A stretch of 64,000 bases of DNA from Orbaceae bacterium ESL0721 (lineage in GTDB: Bacteria > Pseudomonadota > Gammaproteobacteria > Enterobacterales > Orbaceae), in contig JAQTHZ010000001.1 in assembly GCA_029433365.1 (NCBI GenBank), positions 744,001 through 808,000 on the forward strand, given 5' to 3'. Positions 53,466-62,924 of this stretch are shown here, piece after piece. How positions within the stretch are numbered: position 1 is the first letter of the stretch; the number at the start of each line of letters is the position of its first letter. Made by a program: the position numbers and the translations under genes. The notes under the pieces were generated by a model. It saw only the letters and a program-made list of their open reading frames with translations, did not search any database and was not told the DNA's origin.

Positions 53466-53835
53466 AAATGTCTCTCTATCCTATCTTGGATGATAAAAAG
53501 CACTATAGTTTTGAATTATAACCGAATAGTTACCATCATGAAACATTCGAACAGTATAAATAGTAAAATTACTCAATAATTAGTATGTCTCTTAATAATA
53601 ATTTCTATTTTAATTGCAAATTTAAAAATTATTGTTCGATAAAGAGTACGCAACCCTAAAACATTTTTTAATATCAATGTTTTTTAATATCAATGTTCGC
53701 TTATCAATTACATAATATTTTACTGAATCAATTGATGGATCATAACGCTTTGATTTACTGATTAAACAAAACGTGTACAATTTAACGCCACTATCAGTTT
53801 TTATCTATTTTACCCATTTTTAAGGAGAGAGAGAG
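53466..53835. other. Divergent spacer between sotB and yeaD
   Basis: No gene is visible. It contains a short copy of the dispersed element core (AACCCTAAAACA, 53652-53663) and, next to it, two exact copies of a 16-bp unit (TTTTTTAATATCAATG, 53664-53695). Confidence 0.6.
53652..53669 (-). repeat. Dispersed element core, copy 9
   Basis: AACCCTAAAACATTTTTT is present without the TTTTGATT half. It is the only copy in a core region, ~185 bp from both the sotB and yeaD starts. Confidence 0.45.
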
Positions 53836-54717
53836 TTGAGCATAGTTCAAGCTATATTAGCATCAAAAAAGGAGGCTAAATCGATAAGCCCTTCTGTATA
53901 TAGGATCCAATTTGGCGATCTCCCTATTTTAGTTATCAAATCGTCAATATGTAGTGCTGCTATCTCCTTACAGGGGGCTCAACTGCTCTTTTGGCAACCT
54001 AGTGATCAAGATCAATCCGTTATCTGGTTAAGCAATAGTGCGCAGTTTCAAAGAGGTAAAGCGATTCGTGGCGGTATTCCTATCTGTTGGCCTTGGTTTG
54101 CTAATTTAGGGGAGCCTGCACATGGTTTTGCACGCACTGCTATGTGGCAGCTCGATTCAGTTTCTGAAAATGAGGATGGAGTTGATCTTCTATTATCGCT
54201 TACCAATAGCCTTGAGACTGATCCCTTTTTTACAGAAAAATTCACCCTCACATTAGCGCTTCACCTCGGCGAATCTTGTAAATTAACTTTAACCTCTGAG
54301 GGTGATTTTGATGCGACATCGGCACTTCACACCTATTTTGATGTTGATAATATCGATGATGTGGTTGTGAGTGGTTTAAGTGATGACTATTTTGATAAGG
54401 TGGATAAAGAGAATAGACCTAAAATCAAAGGGGAGATGCAATTTGACCAAGAGGTTGATCGCATCTATGCCAATGTGGAGAATCCTATCACAATTAATGA
54501 TAAAAAACGGGTAATTCAGGTTACTAATGAGAATGCAACCGATATCATTGTTTGGAATCCATGGGGAGATAAGTCAATAAGTATGAAAGATATGGATGAT
54601 GATGGTTATCGATCGATGGTTTGCGTTGAAACAGGGCGAATTAATAGACCTTTAAAGCTCGCCCCGAGCGTAAAAACCAGTTATGGGGTCAATATTACGG
54701 TGATAAAGTCAAGTTGA
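53836..54717 (+). CDS. yeaD: D-hexose-6-phosphate mutarotase
   Basis: This 293-residue enzyme interconverts alpha and beta anomers of hexose 6-phosphates. It belongs to the aldose-1-epimerase superfamily, YeaD branch: GAQLLFWQPSDQDQSVIWLS, RGGIPICWPWF, HGFAR, the catalytic HTYFDVDN region and ETGRIN near the C-terminus. The start is a TTG at 53836, preferred because AAGGAG lies 8 nt upstream and the protein begins SIVQAILA. The stop codon overlaps the -35 of the rplY promoter. Confidence 0.9.
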   Translation: MSIVQAILASKKEAKSISPSVYRIQFGDLPILVIKSSICSAAISLQGAQLLFWQPSDQDQSVIWLSNSAQFQRGKAIRGGIPICWPWFANLGEPAHGFARTAMWQLDSVSENEDGVDLLLSLTNSLETDPFFTEKFTLTLALHLGESCKLTLTSEGDFDATSALHTYFDVDNIDDVVVSGLSDDYFDKVDKENRPKIKGEMQFDQEVDRIYANVENPITINDKKRVIQVTNENATDIIVWNPWGDKSISMKDMDDDGYRSMVCVETGRINRPLKLAPSVKTSYGVNITVIKSS

Positions 54718-54742
54718 TTTTGACGGGATTTTAGGCTATAAT
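54715..54742 (+). promoter_or_regulatory. Probable rplY promoter
   Basis: TTGATT (54715-54720) and a perfect TATAAT (54737-54742) are 16 bp apart, followed by the GC-rich CGCCGCGCC typical of growth-regulated starts. It would give an untranslated leader of about 125 nt for rplY. Confidence 0.65.
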
Positions 54743-54749
54743 CGCCGCG

Positions 54750-54875
54750 CCTTTTGGGCAGTTAATTCATCATGATATTGCCCTTACTATCTTTTGATTT
54801 GGTAATATTGTGGTGATCAGTTCATAACCAATTGCTGGGTCGCCTGCGGTTGGTTTTATCATTTTTGGAGTAATT
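54750..54875 (+). promoter_or_regulatory. Likely autoregulatory leader of rplY
   Basis: The ~125-nt untranslated leader contains a hairpin AACCAA (54826-54831) / TTGGTT (54850-54855) with inner GC pairs, just upstream of the TTTTTGGAG start region. In E. coli the product L25 is known to repress its own translation through its leader; a conserved structure here is inferred, not verified base by base. Confidence 0.45.
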
Positions 54876-55160
54876 ATGTTTACAATAAATGCTGTAGTAC
54901 GCGATGAACATGGTAAGGGTGCGAGCCGCCGCCTGCGTCGTGCGGGGAAATTTCCTGCTGTTATTTATGGTGGTAATGAACCAGCAATCGCGGTAATTTT
55001 AGACCACGATCAAGTCTTTAATATGCAAGAAAAACCAGAATTCTATTCTGAAACTTTGGCGATTGATGTTGATGGTAAAACAGTGAATGTGAAAGTACAA
55101 GCTGTTCAACGTCATCCATTTAAGCCAAAATTAGTTCATATGGATTTTGTGCGAGTTTAA
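54876..55160 (+). CDS. rplY: 50S ribosomal protein L25
   Basis: This 94-residue 5S rRNA-binding protein of the short gammaproteobacterial type has no CTC extension. [21 protein letters not shown] and the C-terminal [18 protein letters not shown] are diagnostic. A TTTGGAG site precedes the ATG. It is monocistronic, between a strong promoter and a terminator. Confidence 0.97.
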   Translation: MFTINAVVRDEHGKGASRRLRRAGKFPAVIYGGNEPAIAVILDHDQVFNMQEKPEFYSETLAIDVDGKTVNVKVQAVQRHPFKPKLVHMDFVRV

Positions 55161-55295
55161 AGAGTAAACTATATTTAAGTATGTTTTTTGTCGTCAATAC
55201 AAATTATATATTTTAAAAATAGTCTAAGATAATTAGTAGATGGATTATTTTTGTCTTATACTAAATGCACTTTACATTGAAGTCCATCTATATAG

Positions 55296-55317
55296 AAGGT
55301 CACCCATATGGGGGCCT
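55296..55317 (+). terminator. Terminator of rplY
   Basis: AAGGTCACCC / GGGGGCCTT stem with a short ATAT loop, followed by TTATTTTT. It is 135 bp past the rplY stop codon and just ahead of zwf. Confidence 0.75.
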
Positions 55318-55361
55318 TTATTTTTATCTAAAACCTTTTTTTGAGAGAATCGGAGGATTTT

Positions 55362-56825
55362 ATGTCTGATGTGCCTGCTTGTGACCTAGTTATTTTCGGT
55401 GCTAAAGGAGATTTAACAAGACGCAAATTACTGCCGTCACTCTACCAATTAGAAAAATATGGTAAGCTCCCTGCTGAGACAAAAATTTTAGGTGTTGGTC
55501 GTGCTGATTGGGATAAAGCAGAATATGCTGAAGTTGCCAAAGATGCATTAATGACTTTTATGCATGAACCCATTGATGATGAGGTTTGGCAACGATTAAA
55601 GAGACGACTTAATTTTCATAAGCTTGACGTAAATGATACCGCTGCTTTTGAAGGGTTAAAAAGTGAGTTAGATCCCACTCATCCTGCTATCTTCTATTTT
55701 GCTATGCATCCAGGTACTTTTGGAACTATCTGTAAAGGGTTAGCAAGCGCTGGATTAAATCAGATTCAAAATAGAATTGTAATGGAAAAACCGCTTGGTA
55801 CTGATCTAAAATCATCACAAGAGATTAATGATTCCGTTGCGCAATATTTTACTGAATCTCAAGTATATCGTATCGATCACTATTTAGGTAAGGAGACCGT
55901 ACTTAACCTATTGGCACTCCGTTTTGCTAACACCTTTTTTGCCTCTGTTTGGGATCGTAACTCTATCGATCATGTGCAAATTACCATCGCTGAAGAGGTG
56001 GGTATTGAGGGGCGTTGGGGCTATTTTGATAAAGCAGGTCAGATGCGAGATATGGTGCAAAATCACCTATTGCAGATCTTAACTATGATCGCGATGTCAC
56101 CCCCTGCTTCACTTGATGATAAGAGTCTTCGCCAAGAAAAAATTGCGGTATTAAATGCACTGCGTCCAATCAATAAAAGTAATATCCGTGAGAAGACCGT
56201 ACGTGGTCAATATAGTTCTGGCTTTGTAAATAATGTTAAAGTTCCTGGTTATTTAGAAGAGGACGGAGCAAATAAAGAGAGTAATACCGAAACATTCGTT
56301 ACAATTCGGGTAGATATTGATAACTGGCGCTGGGTTGGTGTCCCTTTCTATCTTAGAACGGGTAAACGTCTACCTACAAAATGCTCTGAAGTTGTGGTCT
56401 ATTTTAAAGCACCTCCGCTTAATCTTTTTAGCGAATCCTATCCTGAATTACCACAAAATAAACTGACTATCCGTTTGCAGCCTGATGAGGGTATGGATAT
56501 TGAGATTCTCAATAAAGTACCAGGACTTGAAAATAATCACCGGTTACAATCCACAAAACTGGATCTTAATTTTAATGAGACGTTCCATCAACACATTGCT
56601 GATGCATATGAACGTCTACTTCTTGAGGTGATGCGTGGTCGTCAAGCGCTCTTTGTCCATCGAGATGAAGTTGAAGCCGCATGGACTTGGGTAGATTCAA
56701 TTATCGATGCGTGGGCCGCAGATAATGAACCACCAAAACAGTATGCTGCGGGTACTTGGGGTCCTGTCTCTTCGGTAGCATTAATTACCAAAGATGGGCG
56801 TTCATGGAGCGAATTTGAGAAGTAG
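55362..56825 (+). CDS. zwf: Glucose-6-phosphate 1-dehydrogenase
   Basis: This is the first enzyme of the oxidative pentose phosphate pathway; it makes NADPH and 6-phosphogluconolactone. The N-terminal nucleotide motif FGAKGDLTRRKLLPSLY and the catalytic RIDHYLGKETVLN (substrate His/Lys) are present, as is the YLRTGKRLP motif near residue 335. It has 487 residues from the ATG at 55362, which has a GGAGG site 5 nt upstream; the frame opens seven codons earlier without a good site. It is 40 bp ahead of pgl. Confidence 0.97.
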   Translation: MSDVPACDLVIFGAKGDLTRRKLLPSLYQLEKYGKLPAETKILGVGRADWDKAEYAEVAKDALMTFMHEPIDDEVWQRLKRRLNFHKLDVNDTAAFEGLKSELDPTHPAIFYFAMHPGTFGTICKGLASAGLNQIQNRIVMEKPLGTDLKSSQEINDSVAQYFTESQVYRIDHYLGKETVLNLLALRFANTFFASVWDRNSIDHVQITIAEEVGIEGRWGYFDKAGQMRDMVQNHLLQILTMIAMSPPASLDDKSLRQEKIAVLNALRPINKSNIREKTVRGQYSSGFVNNVKVPGYLEEDGANKESNTETFVTIRVDIDNWRWVGVPFYLRTGKRLPTKCSEVVVYFKAPPLNLFSESYPELPQNKLTIRLQPDEGMDIEILNKVPGLENNHRLQSTKLDLNFNETFHQHIADAYERLLLEVMRGRQALFVHRDEVEAAWTWVDSIIDAWAADNEPPKQYAAGTWGPVSSVALITKDGRSWSEFEK

Positions 56826-56865
56826 TAGACGGTATAATAAAATCAAATTGTAGGAATATATCATA

Positions 56866-57564
56866 ATGTTTACATTAAATGAGTATGCAAATAGTCAAGC
56901 GTTAACTGAAGATCTCACCAAACATATTGTCACGACCTTAAAAGAGGCGATCAAAGTGAAGGGGCACGCATCATTAGCGGTCTCTGGTGGTAAAACGCCA
57001 ATTCCTCTTTTTATCTCACTTAGCCAGCAAGATCTTGAGTGGGATCGCCTGTTTATCACTTTAGTTGATGATCGTTGGGTTGATGAGACGCATGACTCTA
57101 GCAACGAAAAGTTAGTCAAAACCTATCTACTACAAAATAGAGCCCGTTCAGCTAATTTTATTGGCCTAAAAAATAGTAGCGCAACACCCTTTGCTGGCGA
57201 AGCCGCGACTGATCAGGCATTAAGTAAAATTCCTCTACCATTTGATATTGTTATTTTAGGAATGGGTGAAGACGGGCATACAGCATCCCTCTTTCCAAAT
57301 GCAGAGAATCTAGCCAATGGTTTAGATATGCATTCAGGTAAAAAGGTGGTTGGTATGACCCCATTAGATGCACCATTTGACCGTATGACTTTAACTTTAC
57401 CGATGATTTTAGATAGTGAAAATATCTATTTACATCTGGTTGGTAAGAGTAAAAAAGAGGTATTAAAACAGGCAGAGCAGGGTGATAATATTACCATGAT
57501 GCCGATTCGTGCAGTTTTGAAACAGGATAAAGTTAAAGTGACTGGCTTTTGGAGCGCTGAGTAG
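56866..57564 (+). CDS. pgl: 6-phosphogluconolactonase
   Basis: This enzyme hydrolyses the zwf product to 6-phosphogluconate. The 232-residue DevB/Pgl-type protein has VSGGKTPIPLF, LVDDRWVDETHDSSNEKL and GMGEDGHTASLFP, all diagnostic of the glucosamine-isomerase-like fold. It follows zwf in a two-gene operon that ends at a strong terminator. It is not the beta-propeller type found in E. coli (YbhE). Confidence 0.95.
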   Translation: MFTLNEYANSQALTEDLTKHIVTTLKEAIKVKGHASLAVSGGKTPIPLFISLSQQDLEWDRLFITLVDDRWVDETHDSSNEKLVKTYLLQNRARSANFIGLKNSSATPFAGEAATDQALSKIPLPFDIVILGMGEDGHTASLFPNAENLANGLDMHSGKKVVGMTPLDAPFDRMTLTLPMILDSENIYLHLVGKSKKEVLKQAEQGDNITMMPIRAVLKQDKVKVTGFWSAE

Positions 57565-57623
57565 TAACGGGTTCTTAGTAAGTTAGATAGATAGTTAGTT
57601 CATCAATAAATAGCTTTATAGTT

Positions 57624-57654
57624 GGGATCATAAAATATTATGATCCCTTTTTTT
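57624..57654 (+). terminator. Terminator of zwf-pgl
   Basis: GGGATCATA / TATGATCCC makes a 9-bp stem around AAATAT, followed by a run of seven Ts. It is 60 bp past the pgl stop codon. Confidence 0.92.
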
Positions 57655-57739
57655 GAATAATTAATTAAGTAAACAGTTAAGTAAATAGTTACGTAATTAG
57701 TTAATAAAAAATTACGTAAATTATTAATTAAATAAACGG

Positions 57740-59083
57740 TTAATTAACACTCACTAATGTACTCACTTCATTACCAAGCATCTTATTTAATGCTACCAAA
57801 TCATCTGCAGTTAAAGTACCGATTGCATACTTAAGTTGTAGTAGACTGGTCAAATAGTTATATTTCGCATCTGACAGATTACGTTTTGAACTATATAACT
57901 GTGTTGTTGCATTTAATACGTCAACAATTGTACGTGTTCCCACTTCATAACCTGATGTTGTCGCTTCTAATGAGCTCTGGGCTGAGATAACAGCTTGTTG
58001 ATAAGCTTGAATTGAACTGACAGAGGAAGCGATGTTGTTATATGATGAACGAAGTTGATTAATTACACTACGGTTTGTACTTTCAAGCTGCTCACTGAAA
58101 CTAAGATAGTTATATTGTGCCTGTTCAACTTTTGACATGGTTGCACCGCCTGAGAAGATTGGCAAATTGACACTTATGCCAATCTGATTATCACCTGAAT
58201 AGGTTTTACCATAATTTGCAGCGCTAGTTTTATTACCATAACGATCAGTTTTATTTAAATTGGTCGATGCATTTACATTTATGGTCGGTATATATCCTGA
58301 TCCCGCTAACTTGATCTGATCTTTAGCGATATCACGATTTAAACGCATTGTTAATAGATTTAAGTTGCTCTTTTCAGACTGTTTTAACAGTGCATTGATA
58401 TTACCAGGTTTTTCTGTTTTGAAGGTATCGGCATCAATTGTTGCAAGTGTCGCATAGAAGCGACCACTTACCTGTCTTAAATCTTCAATAGCATTATTAA
58501 GATCATTTTGTGCACTAACTTCTTGTGCAACGGTTAAATCATAATTTGATTGAGCATTTTGTACATCAGTAATGGCAACTAACCCAACATTATGTTGTTG
58601 ACGGGTCTGCTCTAACTGGCGATAGATCGCTTTTTTCTGCGCTTCGATAAAACTTAATGCATCAAGAGCCTTAAGTACGTTGAAGTAAGAGACAGCAGTA
58701 TTTAAGATTAATGTTTGACTCTGATATTGGTAAGCGATATCTGAGATACTAGCCTGTTTTTTGGAAATATCTAACGCTTTCCAATTTGAGTAATCAAAAA
58801 TACTTTGTGTAAGCGTTAAATTATAGAGATCACCACTTTTACTTTTTTTACCACTGGTATCACGTCGACCATGGTCTACGCCATAAGAGGCACTTAGACC
58901 AAGCTGTGGTAATAAACTCGCACGAGATTCTGAAATTGCTGCATACGCTTTCTCTTTATCAGAATAGGCACTACGTAATTCTGGATTGGTCTCTTTTGCT
59001 TGATTATATACCTGTACAAGATTTTCAGCGAAAGCTGATTGACTTAGTACAAGTCCAATTAAAAAGGTTACTGTTTTTTTCAT
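57740..59083 (-). CDS. tolC: Outer-membrane efflux channel TolC
   Basis: This trimeric outer-membrane and periplasmic tunnel serves AcrAB-type pumps and type I secretion. The signal peptide MKKTVTFLIGLVLSQSAFA is cleaved at ~19. The mature part has two OEP repeats: NLVQVYNQAKETNPELRSA at the start, ITDVQNAQSNYD in the middle and GTRTIVDVLNATTQLY in the second. The start is at 59083 with a GAAGAGAAG site. It is divergent from nudF, as in E. coli. The region past its stop is ~80 bp of TTAATTAAGTA-type phrases. Confidence 0.95.
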   Translation of the reverse strand: MKKTVTFLIGLVLSQSAFAENLVQVYNQAKETNPELRSAYSDKEKAYAAISESRASLLPQLGLSASYGVDHGRRDTSGKKSKSGDLYNLTLTQSIFDYSNWKALDISKKQASISDIAYQYQSQTLILNTAVSYFNVLKALDALSFIEAQKKAIYRQLEQTRQQHNVGLVAITDVQNAQSNYDLTVAQEVSAQNDLNNAIEDLRQVSGRFYATLATIDADTFKTEKPGNINALLKQSEKSNLNLLTMRLNRDIAKDQIKLAGSGYIPTINVNASTNLNKTDRYGNKTSAANYGKTYSGDNQIGISVNLPIFSGGATMSKVEQAQYNYLSFSEQLESTNRSVINQLRSSYNNIASSVSSIQAYQQAVISAQSSLEATTSGYEVGTRTIVDVLNATTQLYSSKRNLSDAKYNYLTSLLQLKYAIGTLTADDLVALNKMLGNEVSTLVSVN

Positions 59084-59276
59084 TAATCTTCTCTTCAAAA
59101 TATAGTAGTATTTGTAATAGTTTAATTTTAGCAGACTATTAATTTATATAAAGCTTGTAGTATATAGAAAGAACTCTTTTTATACTATTCGCACTTTTTA
59201 CCATTCGCACTTTTTATTAAATTTTTATTTTCTTATATTATTTTGTTAATTAATTTAATTTCTATTGGAGAGACAG

Positions 59277-59906
59277 ATGAAAATAAAAGATAATCCAATC
59301 CATTTTGATAAAAAAGATGTATTTAATTTAACAAAACGGATCTTATATAAGGGTTTTTTTAAACTATTTGATTATCGATTTCAATATCGCAAATTTGACG
59401 GAACAATAAGTGAAGTTGTTTCTCGTGAAATCTTAGAGCGAGGTAATGCTGTTATTCTGCTTGCTTATGATGCTATTCGTGATCAAGTTGTTTTAATCGA
59501 ACAGATCCGTATTGCTGCTATTGAAACAGAAGAGAGCCCATGGCTGTTAGAGTTAATCGCTGGTATGATTGATCATCAAAATGAGTCAATTGAAGATGTT
59601 GCGCGGCGCGAAGCAGTTGAAGAGGCTGGTGTTGTTATTAAACGGTGCAAACCAGTGCTTAGTTATTTGGCAAGCCCTGGAGGACTAACTGAGAAATTAT
59701 ATGTTTTAGTAGGTGAAGTTGACGCATCAACCGCTAAAGGCATTCATGGTTTGGATGAAGAAGATGAAGATATAAAAGTTCATGTAGTGAGCCGAGAACA
59801 AGCTTATCAATGGGTTGAAAGTGGTTTAATTAATAATGCAGGGTCTGTTATCGCATTGCAATGGCTTCAATTGCACTACCAAGCCTTACGTAAAGAGTGG
59901 TGTTAG
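59277..59906 (+). CDS. nudF: ADP-ribose pyrophosphatase
   Basis: This Nudix hydrolase cleaves ADP-ribose to AMP and ribose 5-phosphate. The Nudix box is intact, running from GMIDHQNESIEDVA through RREAVEEAGV (~98-121). The N-terminal ADPRase dimerisation strand region (YRFQYRKFDGTISEVVSREI) and the YLASPGGLTEKLYVLVGEV block fit the NudF branch. The start is placed at 59277 with a TTGGAGAGA site. It lies in the conserved tolC / nudF-cpdA neighbourhood. Confidence 0.94.
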   Translation: MKIKDNPIHFDKKDVFNLTKRILYKGFFKLFDYRFQYRKFDGTISEVVSREILERGNAVILLAYDAIRDQVVLIEQIRIAAIETEESPWLLELIAGMIDHQNESIEDVARREAVEEAGVVIKRCKPVLSYLASPGGLTEKLYVLVGEVDASTAKGIHGLDEEDEDIKVHVVSREQAYQWVESGLINNAGSVIALQWLQLHYQALRKEWC

Positions 59907-60092
59907 GGTATTGAGTAAAAATAATTTTTTTAATAAATATTAACCAATTTTATTAAAAATGTGATCTAGTTAAATTTTATTTGTAAGATGATGATTTATA
60001 CTTATTTTATAAGTAAGTCAATAAATTAATCTTCTGTTTTTAATTAAATAGACAATTTTAGTTATCACATTAAGATAGGATTGAGGTTTATC

Positions 60093-60923
60093 TTGAAATC
60101 TAACTTACTACTCAAGACGGTTGACCAAAATAGAGGCAGAATATTACATATTACCGATACCCACCTTTTTGCAGATAAAACGGATTCACTGCTCGGCATA
60201 AATTCATATGCCAGTTTTTTAGCTGTGATAGATAAAATCCTAGCACAACAGCAAAAGTATGATCTTATTGTTGCTACCGGTGATTTTGTACAAGATGATT
60301 CAAAACAGGGTTATGACTATTTTGCGCAAACTATTAAGCGGTTAAATACGCCTTGTGTCTGGCTTGCGGGTAACCATGATAACTATAGCTATATGCAAAA
60401 TAGTTTTAATCACCATGGTCTATCTGAAAACAAAGTTATATTACTTGGTCAAGATTGGTTAATTATTTTATTAAATAGCCAAGTTATAGGTCACCCTTAC
60501 GGCTATTTATCTCCTGTTGAACTCAACTTTTTACAGACAACTTTAGCGAACTTTCCTAACCGTTATACCCTACTCTTTTTGCATCATCACCCTATTTTAT
60601 CAGACTCTTATTGGTTAGATGAGCACGCCTTAAAAAATCCTGATGAATTAGGCAATATTATCCAATCCAACCGTCAAATAAAGGGGATCGGTTGCGGGCA
60701 TATTCATCAACAATTAGAGAAAAAATGGTACCATTGCATCACTTTTTCTACCCCTTCAACTTGCATTCAGTTTAAAACTGAATGTGACCAATTTACACTC
60801 TCATGTAAAGATTCACCTGGTTGGCGTGAAGTTGAGCTAATGAGTAATGGCAAAATTAAATCAGAAGTTTACCGTATTGATAATGGTCTCTTTCAGCCTG
60901 ATATCTCAAAAAATGGCTATTAG
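60093..60923 (+). CDS. cpdA: 3',5'-cAMP phosphodiesterase
   Basis: This metallophosphatase hydrolyses cAMP and so tempers CRP regulation. Metal-binding motifs are ITDTHLF, ATGDFVQD, GNHDN, FLHHHPI and GCGHIHQ, the complete class III set. The C-terminal STPSTCIQFKTECDQF and PGWREVEL match E. coli CpdA. I place the start at a TTG (60093) because GAGG lies 6 nt upstream; another TTG four codons earlier lacks a spaced site. About 175 bp of AT-rich sequence separates it from nudF. Confidence 0.94.
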   Translation: MKSNLLLKTVDQNRGRILHITDTHLFADKTDSLLGINSYASFLAVIDKILAQQQKYDLIVATGDFVQDDSKQGYDYFAQTIKRLNTPCVWLAGNHDNYSYMQNSFNHHGLSENKVILLGQDWLIILLNSQVIGHPYGYLSPVELNFLQTTLANFPNRYTLLFLHHHPILSDSYWLDEHALKNPDELGNIIQSNRQIKGIGCGHIHQQLEKKWYHCITFSTPSTCIQFKTECDQFTLSCKDSPGWREVELMSNGKIKSEVYRIDNGLFQPDISKNGY

Positions 60924-60955
60924 TTTGTTTGATCAATAAATTTTTAATCTATCTG

Positions 60956-62425
60956 TTACAGTAATGGCGCAAAAAAGTAGAATAGCCGTTCTATAATTGG
61001 TTGCCAGAAAGGGCGTTTTTTCCATGTTGAGATGCTAACCTCATTCGAATTATTTAAATAGCTATGTAGTAATCCAGAGAGTGAATGGGCAAATTCTGCA
61101 TCATCTATTACTGTTGTAATCTCAAAGTTAAGCCATAAGCTTCGCATATCTAAATTTACGGTACCAACTAAACTTAATTGATTATCAATAAGTACACTTT
61201 TGGTATGTAAGAGATTATGTTTAAACTGATAAAGTTTAACGCCGCTCTCTAAGAGTTCTGAAAAGAAGGCACGACTAGCCCACTTCACCATCATGGAGTC
61301 ATTTTTTTCAGGGACAATAATAATGACCTCAACACCACGCTGAGCCGCTGTACAGATTGCATTTAAAATATCATCGCTCGGTACCAGATAAGGCGTTGTA
61401 AAAATAATCTGCTCTTGTGCTGAATAGATAGCAGTTAGTAGCATTGGGTGAATCATGTTTTCTGCATAACCGGGCCCAGATGCGATTAGTTGCATAATAT
61501 GCTTCCGCTCTTCTGGTGGCTCTGCAAAATCGGTAATAAGAGGTAGTGCTAAATGGTTACCTGTCTCCATCTCCCAATCGCTGGCATAGATTGTTCCCAT
61601 TAACATTGTGATGGGTCCTGCCATTCTTACCATTACATCAACCCACTCACCAACATGTTTATCCTGCTTAAAATAGCGTGGATCGACAATATTCATACTG
61701 CCGGTATAGGTGATATAGTTATCGATAATTACCACTTTACGATGTTGACGGAGATCAAGCCGACGAAACATAAATCGCAATAAATTTACTTTTAGCGCTT
61801 CAACCAGAATGATACCCGAATCACGCATTCGTCTACTCGCTTCGGTTTTCAAAAAATAGCGGCTACCTGCCGAATCAAGCATTAATCGGCATGTTACTCC
61901 ACGTTTAGCAGCATTAATTAAAGCCTCTTCAACCTCATCTGCTCTACCCCCTTTTTGCCAAATATAGAAAACCAGTTCAATATTTGATTTTGCAGCGTTT
62001 ATATCTTCAATTAAACGATCAAAGATGGTTGAAGTTGAACTGAGTAACTCAATGTGGTTACCTTTGATGCCGTTCAATCCGGTTACATATTTACATAATT
62101 TAAATATCGGCTGGCTGACAGGGCTCACTTTTGTGGTAAATATATCTGAGAAGTTGATGAGTTGTTGCACAAATTGAATAATTGTCGGGCGCATCTTTTG
62201 CGCACGTTTTACCCTTTTTTCACCCAAATGAGCTTCTCCAAGGACAAGATAGAGGATGATCCCAATAATAGGTAAAATATAGATGACTAACAGCCATGCG
62301 ACAACAAATGTGGTTGGTCTTCGCTTAAAAAGAATTCTTAGCGTTGTTGCAACAATTGCTAACCAATAGGTAAAGAAGATAAGATAATTGACAAAGGTAT
62401 TTAGTGAGAGATAAAAAAGGTGCAT
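60956..62425 (-). CDS. clsA: Cardiolipin synthase A
   Basis: This inner-membrane phospholipase D-family enzyme joins two phosphatidylglycerols into cardiolipin. Two N-terminal transmembrane helices (~8-60) lead to two catalytic HKD motifs: HRKVVIIDNYITYTGS from His228 and HTKSVLIDNQLSLVGT from His407. The length (489) equals the E. coli ClsA class. It is the last gene of a minus-strand group after yciA, 15 bp away. Confidence 0.95.
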   Translation of the reverse strand: MHLFYLSLNTFVNYLIFFTYWLAIVATTLRILFKRRPTTFVVAWLLVIYILPIIGIILYLVLGEAHLGEKRVKRAQKMRPTIIQFVQQLINFSDIFTTKVSPVSQPIFKLCKYVTGLNGIKGNHIELLSSTSTIFDRLIEDINAAKSNIELVFYIWQKGGRADEVEEALINAAKRGVTCRLMLDSAGSRYFLKTEASRRMRDSGIILVEALKVNLLRFMFRRLDLRQHRKVVIIDNYITYTGSMNIVDPRYFKQDKHVGEWVDVMVRMAGPITMLMGTIYASDWEMETGNHLALPLITDFAEPPEERKHIMQLIASGPGYAENMIHPMLLTAIYSAQEQIIFTTPYLVPSDDILNAICTAAQRGVEVIIIVPEKNDSMMVKWASRAFFSELLESGVKLYQFKHNLLHTKSVLIDNQLSLVGTVNLDMRSLWLNFEITTVIDDAEFAHSLSGLLHSYLNNSNEVSISTWKKRPFWQPIIERLFYFFAPLL

Positions 62426-62440
62426 AAATCACTTCTTTAA

Positions 62441-62893
62441 TTATAGGTTATTGAGATTTAACATATCGCTTTTTGTCCAATCATAGTGCTGATGCTCTTT
62501 TGGCAATGCTTTAGGCTTGTTATATTTATCAACTGCTACATAGGTAAATATTGCATCGGTAATTCGTGATCGTTGACTACCTGCACTACTTTCCGCCGCT
62601 CTTTTTATCCAAATCTCAATTTCAACAGTAATAGAGGTGACTCCTGTTTTCAAACAACGAGCATAACAGCATACGACATCACCAACCATAGCTGGTTGAT
62701 GAAAAGTGATGCTACTGGCGTTAACAGTGACAACTCTTTTTTTGGCGATCTCTTGCGCTAAAATACTGCCACCAAGATCCATTTGTGACATTATCCACCC
62801 ACCAAAGATATAGCCATGAGGGTTGGTATCGGTTGGCATGGCTAATGTCCGCAAGGTCAGTTGCCCTTTTGGGGTATTGCTCTCTCTATTCAT
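62441..62893 (-). CDS. yciA: Acyl-CoA thioesterase YciA
   Basis: This 150-residue hotdog-fold hexameric thioesterase hydrolyses a broad range of acyl-CoAs. MPTDTNPHGYIFGGWIMSQMD carries the active-site Asp region; VNASSITFHQPAMVGDVVCC and IFTYVAVDKYNKPKALPKE follow as in E. coli. It lies between yciB and clsA on the same strand, matching the conserved yciB-yciA neighbourhood. Confidence 0.95.
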   Translation of the reverse strand: MNRESNTPKGQLTLRTLAMPTDTNPHGYIFGGWIMSQMDLGGSILAQEIAKKRVVTVNASSITFHQPAMVGDVVCCYARCLKTGVTSITVEIEIWIKRAAESSAGSQRSRITDAIFTYVAVDKYNKPKALPKEHQHYDWTKSDMLNLNNL

Positions 62894-62924
62894 GGCTTAT
62901 AATCTTATCTTTTATTTTTTATCT

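Noticed and set aside
204-53669. TTAGGG-like core as a telomere-type or transposon-end repeat
   Set aside because: Copies are single, not tandem. No terminal inverted repeats, target duplications or transposase genes accompany them.
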